The position numbers and the translations under genes were made by a program. From positions 868,001-932,000 of the forward strand of contig CP102060.1 of assembly GCA_024579835.1 (NCBI GenBank): a DNA stretch of 64,000 nt. Reading direction: 5' to 3'. The DNA comes from Clostridiaceae bacterium HFYG-1003. GTDB lineage: Bacteria > Bacillota > Clostridia > Clostridiales > Clostridiaceae. Shown here piece by piece: positions 44,924 through 53,887 of the stretch (positions are counted from its first letter, which is position 1; each line of letters starts with the position of its first letter). A model generated the notes under the pieces. The model saw only the letters and a program-made list of their open reading frames with translations. It was not told the DNA's origin and made no database searches.

Positions 44924-46003
44924 ATGGAAGCAAAAAAACTGAAATACAATGAACTGCCGGTGATCACCTTCCGCTGGGTCCGGGCCAATGACCTGCGCCT
45001 GGCGGAGGTGGAGCCGGATGGGGCGGTCTACAGCCGTGCCCATGTGGTGAGCGGTCAGGAGCTGCTCCGGCCCTTTGAAGAGATCCATATAGAGGACTGG
45101 CTGGGTTCCTATCCGGGGACCAATGAAGCGGAGCTGGCCCGGATTGTGAACGAGGCGAGCGTAACCCACTATATCCAGTCCTCGGCGGCGGGGGAGATGG
45201 TCCGGTTCCACTATGACCTGTCCGGCGCGGAGCATTCCCTGCTGGAGCTTAACGTCATCGAGGTACGGGCCAATGAGTCGCTGAATGTGCTGATGGAGTA
45301 CGTCGGCGATGAGGCGGCCACCCTGGCCAGCGTCCTGAACCTGATCCGGGTGGCCCCGGGCGGGGTGCTGAATCTCTATAAGATCAATCATCTGCCCACG
45401 GGGGCGCGCCACATTGAGCAGCGCTATGCCAAAGTGGCCGAGGGGGGCACGGTCAACTACTACAGCATTGAGCTGGGCGCCCGGGAAACCATTGTCCATT
45501 ACCTGACGGATCTGGCAGGCGATGAGTCCCAGGGGCATCTGAAGAGCATCTATGTCGGCCATGAAAGCCGCATCATCGACCTGTCGCACCAGATGTCGCA
45601 CTGGGGCCGAAAGTCCCGCTGCGACATGGAGATCCGGGGCGCGCTGACGGACCGGGCACGCAAGTATTTCCGGGGCACGCTGGACTTCAAGCGGGGTTCG
45701 GCCCAGTCGGAGGGCGGCGAGGTGGAGACGGTGATGCTGCTCAACAAGGACGTCAAGTCCTTTGCCATCCCGCTGCTGCTGTGCGGCGAGGATGATGTCA
45801 TCGGCAACCATGCCGCCTCGGCCGGGCAGATCGACGAGGACAAGCTGTTCTATCTGATGAGCCGCGGCTTCTCCCATGAGGAAAGCAAGCGCATCATCGT
45901 GGAGTCGGCGTTCCGTCCGATCATCGACCAAATGCCGGATGAAGCGCTCCGGGAGCGGATCCTGGACCGCATTGCGATGATGATGAAGAAGGTGAATTCT
46001 TGA
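44924..46003 (+). CDS. sufD: Fe-S cluster assembly protein SufD
   Basis: A 359-aa SufB/SufD-family protein with the beta-helix core and the C-terminal motif AGQIDEDKLFYLMSRGFSHEESKRI. It binds SufB and SufC. Its stop TGA overlaps the TTG start of sufS (TTGA). Confidence 0.95.
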   Translation: MEAKKLKYNELPVITFRWVRANDLRLAEVEPDGAVYSRAHVVSGQELLRPFEEIHIEDWLGSYPGTNEAELARIVNEASVTHYIQSSAAGEMVRFHYDLSGAEHSLLELNVIEVRANESLNVLMEYVGDEAATLASVLNLIRVAPGGVLNLYKINHLPTGARHIEQRYAKVAEGGTVNYYSIELGARETIVHYLTDLAGDESQGHLKSIYVGHESRIIDLSHQMSHWGRKSRCDMEIRGALTDRARKYFRGTLDFKRGSAQSEGGEVETVMLLNKDVKSFAIPLLLCGEDDVIGNHAASAGQIDEDKLFYLMSRGFSHEESKRIIVESAFRPIIDQMPDEALRERILDRIAMMMKKVNS

Positions 46004-47220
46004 ACTGGAAGGATGACTTTCCCATTTTCCAAACCCCATACTACGGCCAGACCCTGACTTATCTGGATTCGGGCGCAACGGCTCAGAAGCCGCGCCAGGT
46101 CATTGCCGCCGTCACGGACTATCTGGAGACCACCTATGCCAATCCGCACCGGGGGGCCTACCGGCTCTCCCAGGAAGCCACTGCCCGCTTTGAGGGGGTG
46201 CGGGAGAAGGTCCGCGCCTTTCTCGGTGCCCGGTCTACCTCGGAGATCATCTTTGTCAAAAACTCCACGGAGGCGCTGAACCTGGTGGCTCGCAGCTATG
46301 CCGAGGCGACGCTGCAGCCCGGGGATGAGATTGTCATCTCCATTGCCGAGCATCACGCCAATCTGGTGCCCTGGCAGCGGGCCGCTCAGCGCACGGGGGC
46401 CAGACTGGTCTACCTGTATATTGATGAGGACGGGTCGCTGCCCGAGGCTGAACTGGCGAAGATTTCCCAGCGGACGAAAATGGTCGCGGTGACCCATGTG
46501 TCCAATGTCACCGGACACATCAACGACGTGGCAGCCCTGGCCCGGGCGGCCCATGCCGTCGGGGCGGTCATCCTGGTGGATGGTTCGCAGGCGGTGCCGC
46601 ACCTGGCCGTGGATGTCCGGGAGCTGGATGTGGACTTCTATACGTTTACCGGCCATAAGATCATGTCTCTGACCGGAGCCGGCGTGCTGTACGGCCGGGA
46701 GTCGGTCCTGGAGGGCATGGAGCCCTTCCTGCTGGGCGGCGACATGATCGAGTATGTCGAGGAACAGCGGACGACCTACAATACGCTGCCATATAAATTT
46801 GAAGCCGGCACCCCGCTGTCGGAGGCTGTCATCAGCCTGGGGGCGGCCATTGATTATCTCAAGGAAGTGGGTTATGACCGGATCGGAGCCATTGATGCCG
46901 ACCTGACCCAATACCTGCTGGCGCAGCTGGCTCAGATTCCGCAGGTGCGCGTTATCGGCGGCAGCAGCCCGAAGAACCGGGCCGGCATCGTGACCTTTAC
47001 CCTGGATGGCGTCCATGCTCATGATGTGGCGCACATCCTGGACAGCAAGGGGATCTGTGTGCGGGCGGGTCACCACTGTGCCCAACCGCTGGCGCGGTAC
47101 TGCAACACCACCGCCACCACCCGCGTGTCGTTCTGGTTCTACAACACCAGAGAGGACTGCGACCGGCTGGTGCGGGAACTGAAACGAATCAGGAGGCTGA
47201 TGGGTCTTGGAACTGAATGA
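46000..47220 (+). CDS. sufS: cysteine desulfurase SufS
   Basis: A 406-aa group II cysteine desulfurase giving persulfide sulfur to SufU. The PLP lysine is Lys220 (TFTGHKIMSLTGAGVLYG), the PLP histidine is in IAEHHANLVPWQ and the catalytic Cys is in RAGHHCAQPL. The start is TTG 46000, overlapping the sufD stop, with AAGGTGA upstream. It overlaps sufU by 14 bp. Confidence 0.96.
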   Translation: MNWKDDFPIFQTPYYGQTLTYLDSGATAQKPRQVIAAVTDYLETTYANPHRGAYRLSQEATARFEGVREKVRAFLGARSTSEIIFVKNSTEALNLVARSYAEATLQPGDEIVISIAEHHANLVPWQRAAQRTGARLVYLYIDEDGSLPEAELAKISQRTKMVAVTHVSNVTGHINDVAALARAAHAVGAVILVDGSQAVPHLAVDVRELDVDFYTFTGHKIMSLTGAGVLYGRESVLEGMEPFLLGGDMIEYVEEQRTTYNTLPYKFEAGTPLSEAVISLGAAIDYLKEVGYDRIGAIDADLTQYLLAQLAQIPQVRVIGGSSPKNRAGIVTFTLDGVHAHDVAHILDSKGICVRAGHHCAQPLARYCNTTATTRVSFWFYNTREDCDRLVRELKRIRRLMGLGTE

Positions 47221-47665
47221 ACTGTATACGGAGCTGATTCTGGAGCATAACCAGAATCGCGAGAACAAGCGGCATATTGAAGGTGCCACCCATGCCGAGC
47301 ATGGCCATAATCCCAGTTGCGGCGATGAGATTACGGTGGAGGCGATCCTGCGGGCCGGCCGGATCGAGGATCTGGCTTACACCGGAGCCGGCTGCGCCAT
47401 CAGCCAGGCGTCCGCCTCCATGATGGCGGATCTGGTGAAGGGGCGGACCGTCCAGGAGGGACTGGAAGCCGCCCAGCGCTTCATCGGCATGATCAAGCGG
47501 GAGCCGATTCCCGAGGCGGAGCTGGAAGAACTGGGGGATGCCTATATCCTGAAGAACATCCAGAACATCCCCGCCCGGGTCAAATGTGCCGTGCTGGCCT
47601 GGCATGCCCTGGCACAGCTGCTGAAGCAGGACCTGGCAAGCCAGGGCGAGAAAGAGCAGGCATAA
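47207..47665 (+). CDS. sufU: zinc-dependent sulfur acceptor SufU
   Basis: A 152-aa SufU. Zinc/sulfur ligands are visible in NPSCGDEI (Cys and Asp), GAGCAISQASASMM (Cys) and ARVKCAVLAWHAL (Cys). The insertion typical of SufU, absent from IscU, lies between the second and third. It accepts persulfide from SufS and passes it to SufB. Last gene of the operon; its stop codon lies within a 14-bp tandem repeat. Confidence 0.96.
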   Translation: MELNELYTELILEHNQNRENKRHIEGATHAEHGHNPSCGDEITVEAILRAGRIEDLAYTGAGCAISQASASMMADLVKGRTVQEGLEAAQRFIGMIKREPIPEAELEELGDAYILKNIQNIPARVKCAVLAWHALAQLLKQDLASQGEKEQA

Positions 47666-47692
47666 TACTGCAGGCATAATACTGCAGGCAGG
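47656..47692. repeat. 14-bp tandem repeat over the sufU stop codon
   Basis: GCAGGCATAATACT occurs at 47656-47669 and 47670-47683, then a partial copy. The first copy contains the sufU TAA, so expansion must have happened at the gene end. Confidence 0.8.
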
Positions 47693-48040
47693 ATGATTAT
47701 AACCAAGCTCACCAGTCGTCTGCCATGCACTGATACCGGATCACTCCGGACCCTGAAGATTATCAAGACGCCGGATCCGGTTCCCTGCGGGCAGGATCTG
47801 GCCCGTCAATTGACGGGATGCAGGGAAGAGGAATGAAAAAAATGGGCTGTATCATAGAAAATTGGCACATCTGCAAGGAATCGCGTCCCTGATTTGCGAA
47901 TGGTCAGACGGGGCGGGATCCCTGTACAGCTTTTGTAAAAAAGTGGACTGGATGTTGCAATCCTTTCACGGTCTATTCACGGGCTGGTGAAAAGAAAAGA
48001 GTATAATTGAATGTGAAAACGAAAACCAAGGAGGAACTTT
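47693..48040. other. intergenic region between sufU and pepD
   Basis: No gene. A perfect 16-bp palindrome CCCGTCAATTGACGGG (47802-47817) is nested in a larger inverted repeat, CCCTGC (47783-47788) with GCAGGG (47820-47825), with no T-tract. TATAAT at 48002-48007, 35 bp before pepD, is a plausible -10 without a good -35. Confidence 0.55.
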
Positions 48041-49450
48041 ATGAGTTTAAATTTGAAACCTGAAAAAGTATTCCATTTCTTTGAGGAAATGTCCAAGATT
48101 CCGCGGACGTCCGGCAATGAGAAAGCCATCAGCGACTGGCTGGTTGCCTTCGGCAAGGAGCGGGGACTGGAAACCATCCAGGATGAAGCGCTCAATGTCA
48201 TCATCAAGAAGCCCGGCACCAAGGGGTACGAGGATAAGGCACCGGTCATCATCCAGGGTCACATGGATATGGTGGGTGAAAAGACGGCGGAGTCTGCTCA
48301 TAATTTTGAAACCGATCCGATTCAGCTGCGGGTCATCGACGAGCATCTCTATGCCACGGACACGACGCTGGGCGGTGACAACGGCATTGCCGTTGCCATG
48401 GGCATGGCGGTGCTTGATTCGGATGATCTGGAACACCCGCCCATTGAGCTTCTGGTCACCACCAATGAGGAAGTCGGAATGGACGGAGCGGCCGCAGTGG
48501 ATCCGGCGCACCTGGCCGGCACTCGTCTTTTGAACATTGACTCCGAGGAAGAGGGCATTTTCTTTGTCAGCTGCGCCGGCGGCAATGTGACCAAGGTTAC
48601 GTTCAGCCCGACCTTCCGGGAAGTGAAGGAAACAGGCTATGAGCTGCGCATTTTCGGTCTGCTGGGCGGTCACTCCGGCATGGAGATCATTAAGCAGCGG
48701 GGCAATGCCGTTCAGCTGCTGGGCCGGGCACTGAAGGAAATCGGCAGCCTGACGCTGTCGGAAATTTCCGGCGGAGCCAAGCACAACGCGATTCCGCGGG
48801 ATGCCAGAGCCGTCTTCACGGCTCAGAATCTGGACATGGCAGCGGTCAAGTCCTTCTGCCTGGATGTTTTCGGCCGTGAGTTCCAGGAGGATCCGATTCA
48901 GTGCGAAATCCGGGAAGTCGAGGTCAGCCGCCTGATGGACGAGACCACCTCTCAGGCCATCGTTGACTACCTGGTGATCATGCCCGATGGCGTGCAGAGC
49001 ATGATGAAGACCATGGAAAACATGGTGGAATCATCCCTGAACTCCGGGGTTCTGGAAATGAAGGATGACCAGGTGATCATCACCCATGCCATCCGCAGTT
49101 CCTCACCCACCCGCAAGAAGCAGGTTACACAGAAGGTGGAAACCCTGGCGAAAGCCATGGGTGCCAAAGCCGAAGCGTTCTCCGATTATCCGGAGTGGGA
49201 ATACGAGCCCAATTCGCAGTTGAAGGACACCTGCCTCTCCGTGTATGAAAAAGTCACGGGCAAGGCCGGCGAAATCATGGCGATCCATGCCGGACTCGAG
49301 TGCGGTCTGCTCAAGCAGAAGCTGCCGAATACCGAAATGATCAGCTTCGGACCGGATATGGCCGATGTCCATACGCCCAACGAGCACCTCTCCATCAAAT
49401 CCGTGGAGCGGACCTGGGAGTTCATGAAGGAACTGCTGAAGAGCCTGTAA
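48041..49450 (+). CDS. pepD: aminoacyl-histidine dipeptidase (M20 family)
   Basis: A 469-aa M20 peptidase cleaving dipeptides such as Xaa-His in the cytoplasm. Metal-site motifs are visible in order: IIQGHMDMVGE, TLGGDNGIAVAMG, TTNEEVGMDGA, LLNIDSEEEG and HAGLECGL. The lid/dimerisation domain with GGHSGMEI lies between. AAGGAGG precedes the ATG. Monocistronic. It fits peptide use by a proteolytic organism, together with the large subtilase. Confidence 0.94.
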   Translation: MSLNLKPEKVFHFFEEMSKIPRTSGNEKAISDWLVAFGKERGLETIQDEALNVIIKKPGTKGYEDKAPVIIQGHMDMVGEKTAESAHNFETDPIQLRVIDEHLYATDTTLGGDNGIAVAMGMAVLDSDDLEHPPIELLVTTNEEVGMDGAAAVDPAHLAGTRLLNIDSEEEGIFFVSCAGGNVTKVTFSPTFREVKETGYELRIFGLLGGHSGMEIIKQRGNAVQLLGRALKEIGSLTLSEISGGAKHNAIPRDARAVFTAQNLDMAAVKSFCLDVFGREFQEDPIQCEIREVEVSRLMDETTSQAIVDYLVIMPDGVQSMMKTMENMVESSLNSGVLEMKDDQVIITHAIRSSSPTRKKQVTQKVETLAKAMGAKAEAFSDYPEWEYEPNSQLKDTCLSVYEKVTGKAGEIMAIHAGLECGLLKQKLPNTEMISFGPDMADVHTPNEHLSIKSVERTWEFMKELLKSL

Positions 49451-49509
49451 GAACCACAGTCATCGGTCTTCAAACGACCCGATGATCGACAATCAAGGAC
49501 CAACAAAAA

Positions 49510-49535
49510 AACGGGCTGCCTGGCAGCCCGTTTTT
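49510..49535 (+). terminator. intrinsic terminator of pepD
   Basis: ACGGGCTGC (49511-49519) pairs with GCAGCCCGT, with a 3-nt loop and TTTTT after the stem. Confidence 0.9.
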
Positions 49536-49679
49536 CAATTATGAAGCTTTTTGAAACCTTTTGTTTATATTTGGACAAGATGCCCTATCCGTGATTCGGA
49601 AATGTTAGGATAAGAAGGAATATGATACAATAGTTTGTATTGTGTACCAATAACTTACTGATGACAGCGGAGGTCACTT

Positions 49680-50186
49680 ATGGCTATCGAATTTATGAAA
49701 TACCTGGATCGCAGTTTAAAATACCTGCACCGGCAGGGCGCATTCCTGACTGTGAAAGATAAAGACGGACGGGAAAACGTCATGACCATCTCGTGGGGCA
49801 ACATCGGCTTTGAATGGGGTCGACCCATTTTTACGGTTCTCGTGCGCAAATCGCGCTATACCTTTGAACTCATTGAAAACGCAAAGGAGTTTACGGTATC
49901 CATTCCCACCCAGTCCAGCACGAAGGACAAACTGGCATTTGCCGGCACTCGTTCAGGCCGCGAGATTGACAAGTTTGAGCAGGGCATTATTACCCGGGCC
50001 AAGGCAAAAAGTGTCGATACCAGCACGGTCCTGGAGTCTGACATCGTCTATGAATGCCGCATTATCTACAAGCACAAGATCGATCCGGATATTCTGGCAG
50101 ACGAAGTCCTGCGCACATCTTATCGCGATGGAGACTACCACAACATCTATTATGGGGAAATTGTCGAAGCCTACAAGCGCGATTAG
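49680..50186 (+). CDS. flavin reductase-like FMN-binding split-barrel protein
   Basis: A 168-aa protein of the flavoredoxin/flavin-reductase type. MTISWGNIGFEWGRPIFTVL (FMN phosphate region), RKSRYTFELIENAKEFTVS and KLAFAGTRSGREIDKF are family blocks. It probably binds FMN as a dimer and handles electrons in the cytoplasm; the partner is unknown. GGAGGT precedes the ATG. TACAAT at 49626-49631 may be its -10. Confidence 0.88.
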   Translation: MAIEFMKYLDRSLKYLHRQGAFLTVKDKDGRENVMTISWGNIGFEWGRPIFTVLVRKSRYTFELIENAKEFTVSIPTQSSTKDKLAFAGTRSGREIDKFEQGIITRAKAKSVDTSTVLESDIVYECRIIYKHKIDPDILADEVLRTSYRDGDYHNIYYGEIVEAYKRD

Positions 50187-50266
50187 AGTTCCGTCAGGAT
50201 CCACCAGAAAGGCAGGATCCACCGGATACTCAGGATACTCTGAAGGAAGGGCTTACTCTGACGAAG

Positions 50267-50378
50267 CGGTTTGATCTGAGAAGTTTGATCTGAGAAGTTT
50301 GATCTGAGAAGTTTGATCTGAGAAGTTTGATCTGAGAAGTTTGATCTGAGGAGCTTGATCTGAGGAGCTTGATCTGAC
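50267..50378. repeat. 14-bp tandem repeat, eight copies
   Basis: Units at 50267, 50281, 50295, 50309, 50323, 50337, 50351 and 50365. Five are identical (AAGTTTGATCTGAG) and the outer ones vary only in their first four bases or the last base. The array lies between the flavin-reductase gene and the LCP gene; no gene overlaps it. Confidence 0.92.
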
Positions 50379-50471
50379 GACGCGGTATGGTCTGATATCG
50401 TAATTTAAACTGATCAAGCGGACTGACCTGGGAAAGTGGATTTAAGACTTGAAAAAATGATATTTCATGGA

Positions 50472-50506
50472 GGTAGATGGCTCAGGGAGCTGTCTATCTC
50501 TGTTTT
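50472..50506 (+). terminator. weak hairpin with T-tract
   Basis: TAGATGGCT pairs imperfectly with AGCTGTCTATCT (bulged), followed by CTGTTTTTG. It is a possible terminator of the flavin-reductase transcript before the LCP promoter. Confidence 0.4.
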
Positions 50507-50541
50507 TGAGCCATCAGCTGATTATTTCTGAACCGGATGGT

Positions 50542-50570
50542 TTGTTAATTATGCAGATTCTTGTTAAAAT
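50542..50570 (+). promoter_or_regulatory. promoter of the LCP gene
   Basis: TTGTTA (50542-50547), a 17-bp spacer and TAAAAT (50565-50570), about 135 bp before the LCP start. Probably the main entry promoter of the polysaccharide locus. Confidence 0.6.
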
Positions 50571-50705
50571 AAACGTTATGCGGGGATCTTCCGCAGTTGA
50601 ATATTACCCCGGGGAACGAGATGTGAACCATACGGTTCATATGGACTGGAGGAAGACGGTCAGGCAGCAGCTGCCGATGATTAGAATCACATCCAGGCAT
50701 GGGGA

Positions 50706-51782
50706 ATGAGCGGAGAAAGTATGAACGATGATTTATTTGAAGACCGAATAACTGTTCACAGGAAAACCAGACGGGGTCTGCTGGCTGCGATTTCCATCGT
50801 GTTCTTTTTGATTATTGGGGTCGTAGTCCTGATGGGCTTCCAGTACAAGAATCTGATTATGCTGAATATTCAGGGCGAAGAAATTACCCCGGAAGAAGTT
50901 GCGGTTAACTCGCAGGTCGTGGAAAAGATCAATTCCTATAATAATCAGGTAGCCAACATTCTGCTGGTGGGGATTGACTCTTCGGTGAATAATACAAGAC
51001 CGCAGCGATCCGATTCCATGATCATCCTGTCAGTGGATGATATTCATAAAACCATTAAGATGTCGTCTCTGATGCGGGACACCTATGTTAATATTGACGG
51101 GCACGGCAAGGACAAATTAAACCATTCCTATGCCTATGGCGGAATTCGCCTGCTGATGAAGACGATCAACCAGAACTTTGACATGAATGTCACGGATTAC
51201 GTTCAGGTTGATTTCGGAGATCTGATTACCATTGTAAACGACCTGGGTGGTGTGGAGATGGCCGTAACCAAGGCTGAAGCACGCTATACCAATATCGTCA
51301 TCGAACAGATCAACAAGTCCAATCGGACCTCCGTTCCGCTGCTGGAACTCAAGGATCAGACCATCAATCTGGATGGAACCCAGGCGCTGGCTTTTTCCCG
51401 GATTCGCTATCTGGATTCGGACTATGCCCGTGCGGCCAGACAGCGTAAGGTGCTCATGGCAGTTTACAGCAAAATGAAGCAGGTCAATCCAACCGAACTG
51501 CCGAAGTTTATTGCCGACATGAGTCAGCATGTGGAAACTAATCTGAATGAATTCCAGATCTTTGATCTGGCGATGAAAGCAAATGATCCCAAAATGACGG
51601 TTCATGGCACCCGATTCCCTTCCGAACGAACGGCCACTGAAGTCAACGCCAAGAGCTGGCATCTGCTTTATGACAAGGCAAAAACCGTAGAAGAGCTTCA
51701 TGCCTTTATCTTTAAGGATGTGGATCCGGCCACCGGGAAAGCTTTAAACCCAGAACAGAATACCAAACCGGGCACGCCTTAA
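50706..51782 (+). CDS. LytR-CpsA-Psr (LCP) family wall polymer ligase
   Basis: A 358-aa type II membrane protein: cytoplasmic tail, one helix at about residues 26-48 and an outer LCP domain. ILLVGIDSS, RSDSMIILSVD, SLMRDTYVNI, KLNHSYAYGG, LGGVEM and FSRIRYLDSDYARAARQRKVL are the LCP blocks, with the conserved Arg/Asp residues that bind polyprenyl pyrophosphate. It transfers undecaprenyl-linked polymers to peptidoglycan. Start ATG 50706; ATG 50721 with GGAG upstream is equally possible. Its place ahead of the capsule genes suggests it attaches their product. Confidence 0.93.
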   Translation: MSGESMNDDLFEDRITVHRKTRRGLLAAISIVFFLIIGVVVLMGFQYKNLIMLNIQGEEITPEEVAVNSQVVEKINSYNNQVANILLVGIDSSVNNTRPQRSDSMIILSVDDIHKTIKMSSLMRDTYVNIDGHGKDKLNHSYAYGGIRLLMKTINQNFDMNVTDYVQVDFGDLITIVNDLGGVEMAVTKAEARYTNIVIEQINKSNRTSVPLLELKDQTINLDGTQALAFSRIRYLDSDYARAARQRKVLMAVYSKMKQVNPTELPKFIADMSQHVETNLNEFQIFDLAMKANDPKMTVHGTRFPSERTATEVNAKSWHLLYDKAKTVEELHAFIFKDVDPATGKALNPEQNTKPGTP

Positions 51783-51909
51783 TGTTTCGAACGATGAACC
51801 GTCGGTTCATCTTGACCACCACTCAGTTCCTGCAATCAATACGAATGATTGCCGATTGAAAACCACCCTTGAGACTTTGAATGAGTGAGGCTGCCTGTTG
51901 AAATCGATC

Positions 51910-51943
51910 AAAGGGATTAACCACGACGTTGTCCCTTTTTTTT
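51910..51943 (+). terminator. terminator between the LCP gene and the downstream operon
   Basis: AAAGGGA (51910-51916) pairs with TCCCTTT (51932-51938), ending in a run of eight T. Confidence 0.65.
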
Positions 51944-51965
51944 GTTGAAGGACGGAGGAATTTTA

Positions 51966-52955
51966 ATGTCATTCCAGGATATATACTTTGAAGAGCAATA
52001 TGGGAAGCTGTGTCAGCTGATTGAGGGCGGAACCTGCAAAGTATTCGAACTTGATACGCCGGACGGAGTAATCCGACATCAGTTTCTAAAACGACATCTC
52101 CCGCCAGAATTGGATCCGGAGCAGAATTATTTTGACATCACGACGCCCTACGGATACGGGGGGCCGATTATTACGGAGCTGCGGGGAGATCAGACCAGGT
52201 TGCTGGATCAGTATGCCTCAGAATTTGAAGCTTATTGCCAGGAGCATAACATTGTCTCTGAATTCATTCGCTTTCACCCGATTCTGAAGAATCATAAAAC
52301 CTTCAGCGACTACTACCAGCCGGAGCAGATTCGCCGCTGCGTAGTGACTGAACTGGATGGGACGGGGGATCCGCTGACGGATCAGTTTTCCAAGAGTGCC
52401 CGCAAGATCATACGGCATGGCCTTAAATCAGGGGCACAGATCGAGATCCTGGAAGGACCGACGGACCTGACCGAATTTTCGAAAATCTACTATGACACGA
52501 TGGATCGCAATGAGGCGGAAGACTTTTATTATTTCTCTCCGGAATATTTTCAATACATCTGCGATCACCTGAGAGATCATATCATCAATGTCAGCATCCG
52601 GTATGAGGGGAAAGTCATCGCTTCCGGGATTTACTTTATTAACGACCAGATCATGCAGGTTCATCTGTCCGGGACTTACCGGGAATTTCTGCATCTGAGT
52701 CCGGCGTATCTGTTGCGGTATGGTGCCATTGACTGGGCCAACCGACACGGAATCACAAAGGTTCACCACGGCGGCGGGGTGTCAAACTCACCGGAGGATC
52801 CACTGCTGCAGTTCAAGCTGCGGTTCACGAAAAGCGAACCACTGGGATTCTTTATCGGAAGAAAGATTCACGACGAGAATGTATATCAGAACATGGTGGA
52901 ATTAAGCGGCATGGCGGAATCGAGCTATTTTCCGAAGTACAGGGGAAAAAAATGA
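51966..52955 (+). CDS. FemAB/GNAT-fold aminoacyl- or acyltransferase
   Basis: A 329-aa protein with two GNAT-like halves. SEFIRFHPILKNHKTFSDYY and SARKIIRHGLKSGAQIEI are typical of FemAB-like proteins in Firmicute polysaccharide loci (acetyltransf_6 type), and WANRHGITKVHHGGGVSNS closes the second half. Such enzymes move an amino acid from tRNA or an acyl group onto a lipid-linked sugar; which one applies here is not visible. ATG 51966 follows GGAGG; the TTG at 51942 lacks a site. It overlaps the epimerase gene by 4 bp (ATGA). Confidence 0.82.
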   Translation: MSFQDIYFEEQYGKLCQLIEGGTCKVFELDTPDGVIRHQFLKRHLPPELDPEQNYFDITTPYGYGGPIITELRGDQTRLLDQYASEFEAYCQEHNIVSEFIRFHPILKNHKTFSDYYQPEQIRRCVVTELDGTGDPLTDQFSKSARKIIRHGLKSGAQIEILEGPTDLTEFSKIYYDTMDRNEAEDFYYFSPEYFQYICDHLRDHIINVSIRYEGKVIASGIYFINDQIMQVHLSGTYREFLHLSPAYLLRYGAIDWANRHGITKVHHGGGVSNSPEDPLLQFKLRFTKSEPLGFFIGRKIHDENVYQNMVELSGMAESSYFPKYRGKK

Positions 52956-53887
52956 GAAAAGTAATTATATCAGGAGCTTCCGGGTTCCTGGGCAGAAATT
53001 TATTGGCCTTGTTTGGGGAAGATGATGATGTCATCGCGCTGACCTCGGATGTCAGGAAACTCGAAGAAATAAGCTGCGCGGCACCGGTCAGGATTCTGTC
53101 GAATACGGCATTTCTTGAATCAAATCTCGATCTCAACGGCTTCACGCTGCTTCATCTGGCCTATGCCCGCAGTCATGAAGCGGAGCCGATTACAGACAGC
53201 ATTCAGTTTAGTGTCCGGCTGCTGCAGGCGGCACAGGCCTTGGGAGTCCGCCGGATCATCCACATATCCAGCCAGAGTCTTTATGATGTTCATCGCGCCG
53301 CACCGGCCAAAGTTTCAGATCTGGTATGGCCAACGAACTTGTATGACATTGGCAAATACTATCTGGAACACTGGATCTCGGAGTTTGCGGTGAAAAACCG
53401 GTGGGACTTTGTCCACCTGCGCATAGCCAGCCTGGTGGGAAACAATTTCCCACAGCGAATTACCACCCGGCTAGTTCAAAACGCCCTGACCAAGGGGGAG
53501 ATATCAATCAATCTGAATGGTAAGTTGTTTTCCTATACCCATGTCCGGGATGTGGCAGATGCGATTCTGATTGCACAGTGCATGGAAGATCCTGCCTTCT
53601 GGAACCAGACTTACAACGTGGGTTCGATGGAAAGTTATCCGCTGACCCATGTCGCAAAAGCCATCGGTGAAGTCTGCGCCGAAGAGGGAATTACGGTCAC
53701 CATTCACGAGGCTCCGGCTCCGGAAAATGGGGAGAACAGTTCCCTGGACAGCCTGGATTTCATGGAGCGAACCGGCTGGCAGGCCAAGTTCAGCCTGAAA
53801 GACATCATCCGGGATGAAGTGAAGTTTCAGCTGCGCCAGAACAACGACTCGTTGTCCCGTACGAAAGGAAATGGCTTGAATGTATAG
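52952..53887 (+). CDS. NAD-dependent epimerase/dehydratase (extended SDR)
   Basis: A 311-aa extended SDR. The N-terminal nucleotide site is IISGASGFLGRNLL, with HISSQSLY (Ser) and YDIGK (Tyr-x3-Lys) for catalysis. The C-terminal half binds the nucleotide sugar. It probably epimerises, reduces or dehydrates a nucleotide sugar for the surface polymer; the substrate cannot be read from sequence. Overlaps both neighbours, so it is part of a coupled operon. Confidence 0.88.
   Translation: MRKVIISGASGFLGRNLLALFGEDDDVIALTSDVRKLEEISCAAPVRILSNTAFLESNLDLNGFTLLHLAYARSHEAEPITDSIQFSVRLLQAAQALGVRRIIHISSQSLYDVHRAAPAKVSDLVWPTNLYDIGKYYLEHWISEFAVKNRWDFVHLRIASLVGNNFPQRITTRLVQNALTKGEISINLNGKLFSYTHVRDVADAILIAQCMEDPAFWNQTYNVGSMESYPLTHVAKAIGEVCAEEGITVTIHEAPAPENGENSSLDSLDFMERTGWQAKFSLKDIIRDEVKFQLRQNNDSLSRTKGNGLNV

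Noticed and set aside
43478-46078. 866-codon minus-strand open frame across sufB and sufD
   Set aside because: It is a shadow of the GC-rich plus-strand suf genes, which are certain by motif. The frame has low-complexity His/Gln/Arg-rich composition and no ribosome binding site.
45850-47289. 479-codon minus-strand frame opposite sufS
   Set aside because: Shadow frame of sufS; no recognisable domain.
50267-50378. CRISPR array
   Set aside because: Units of 14 bp are directly adjacent without spacers, so it is a tandem repeat.
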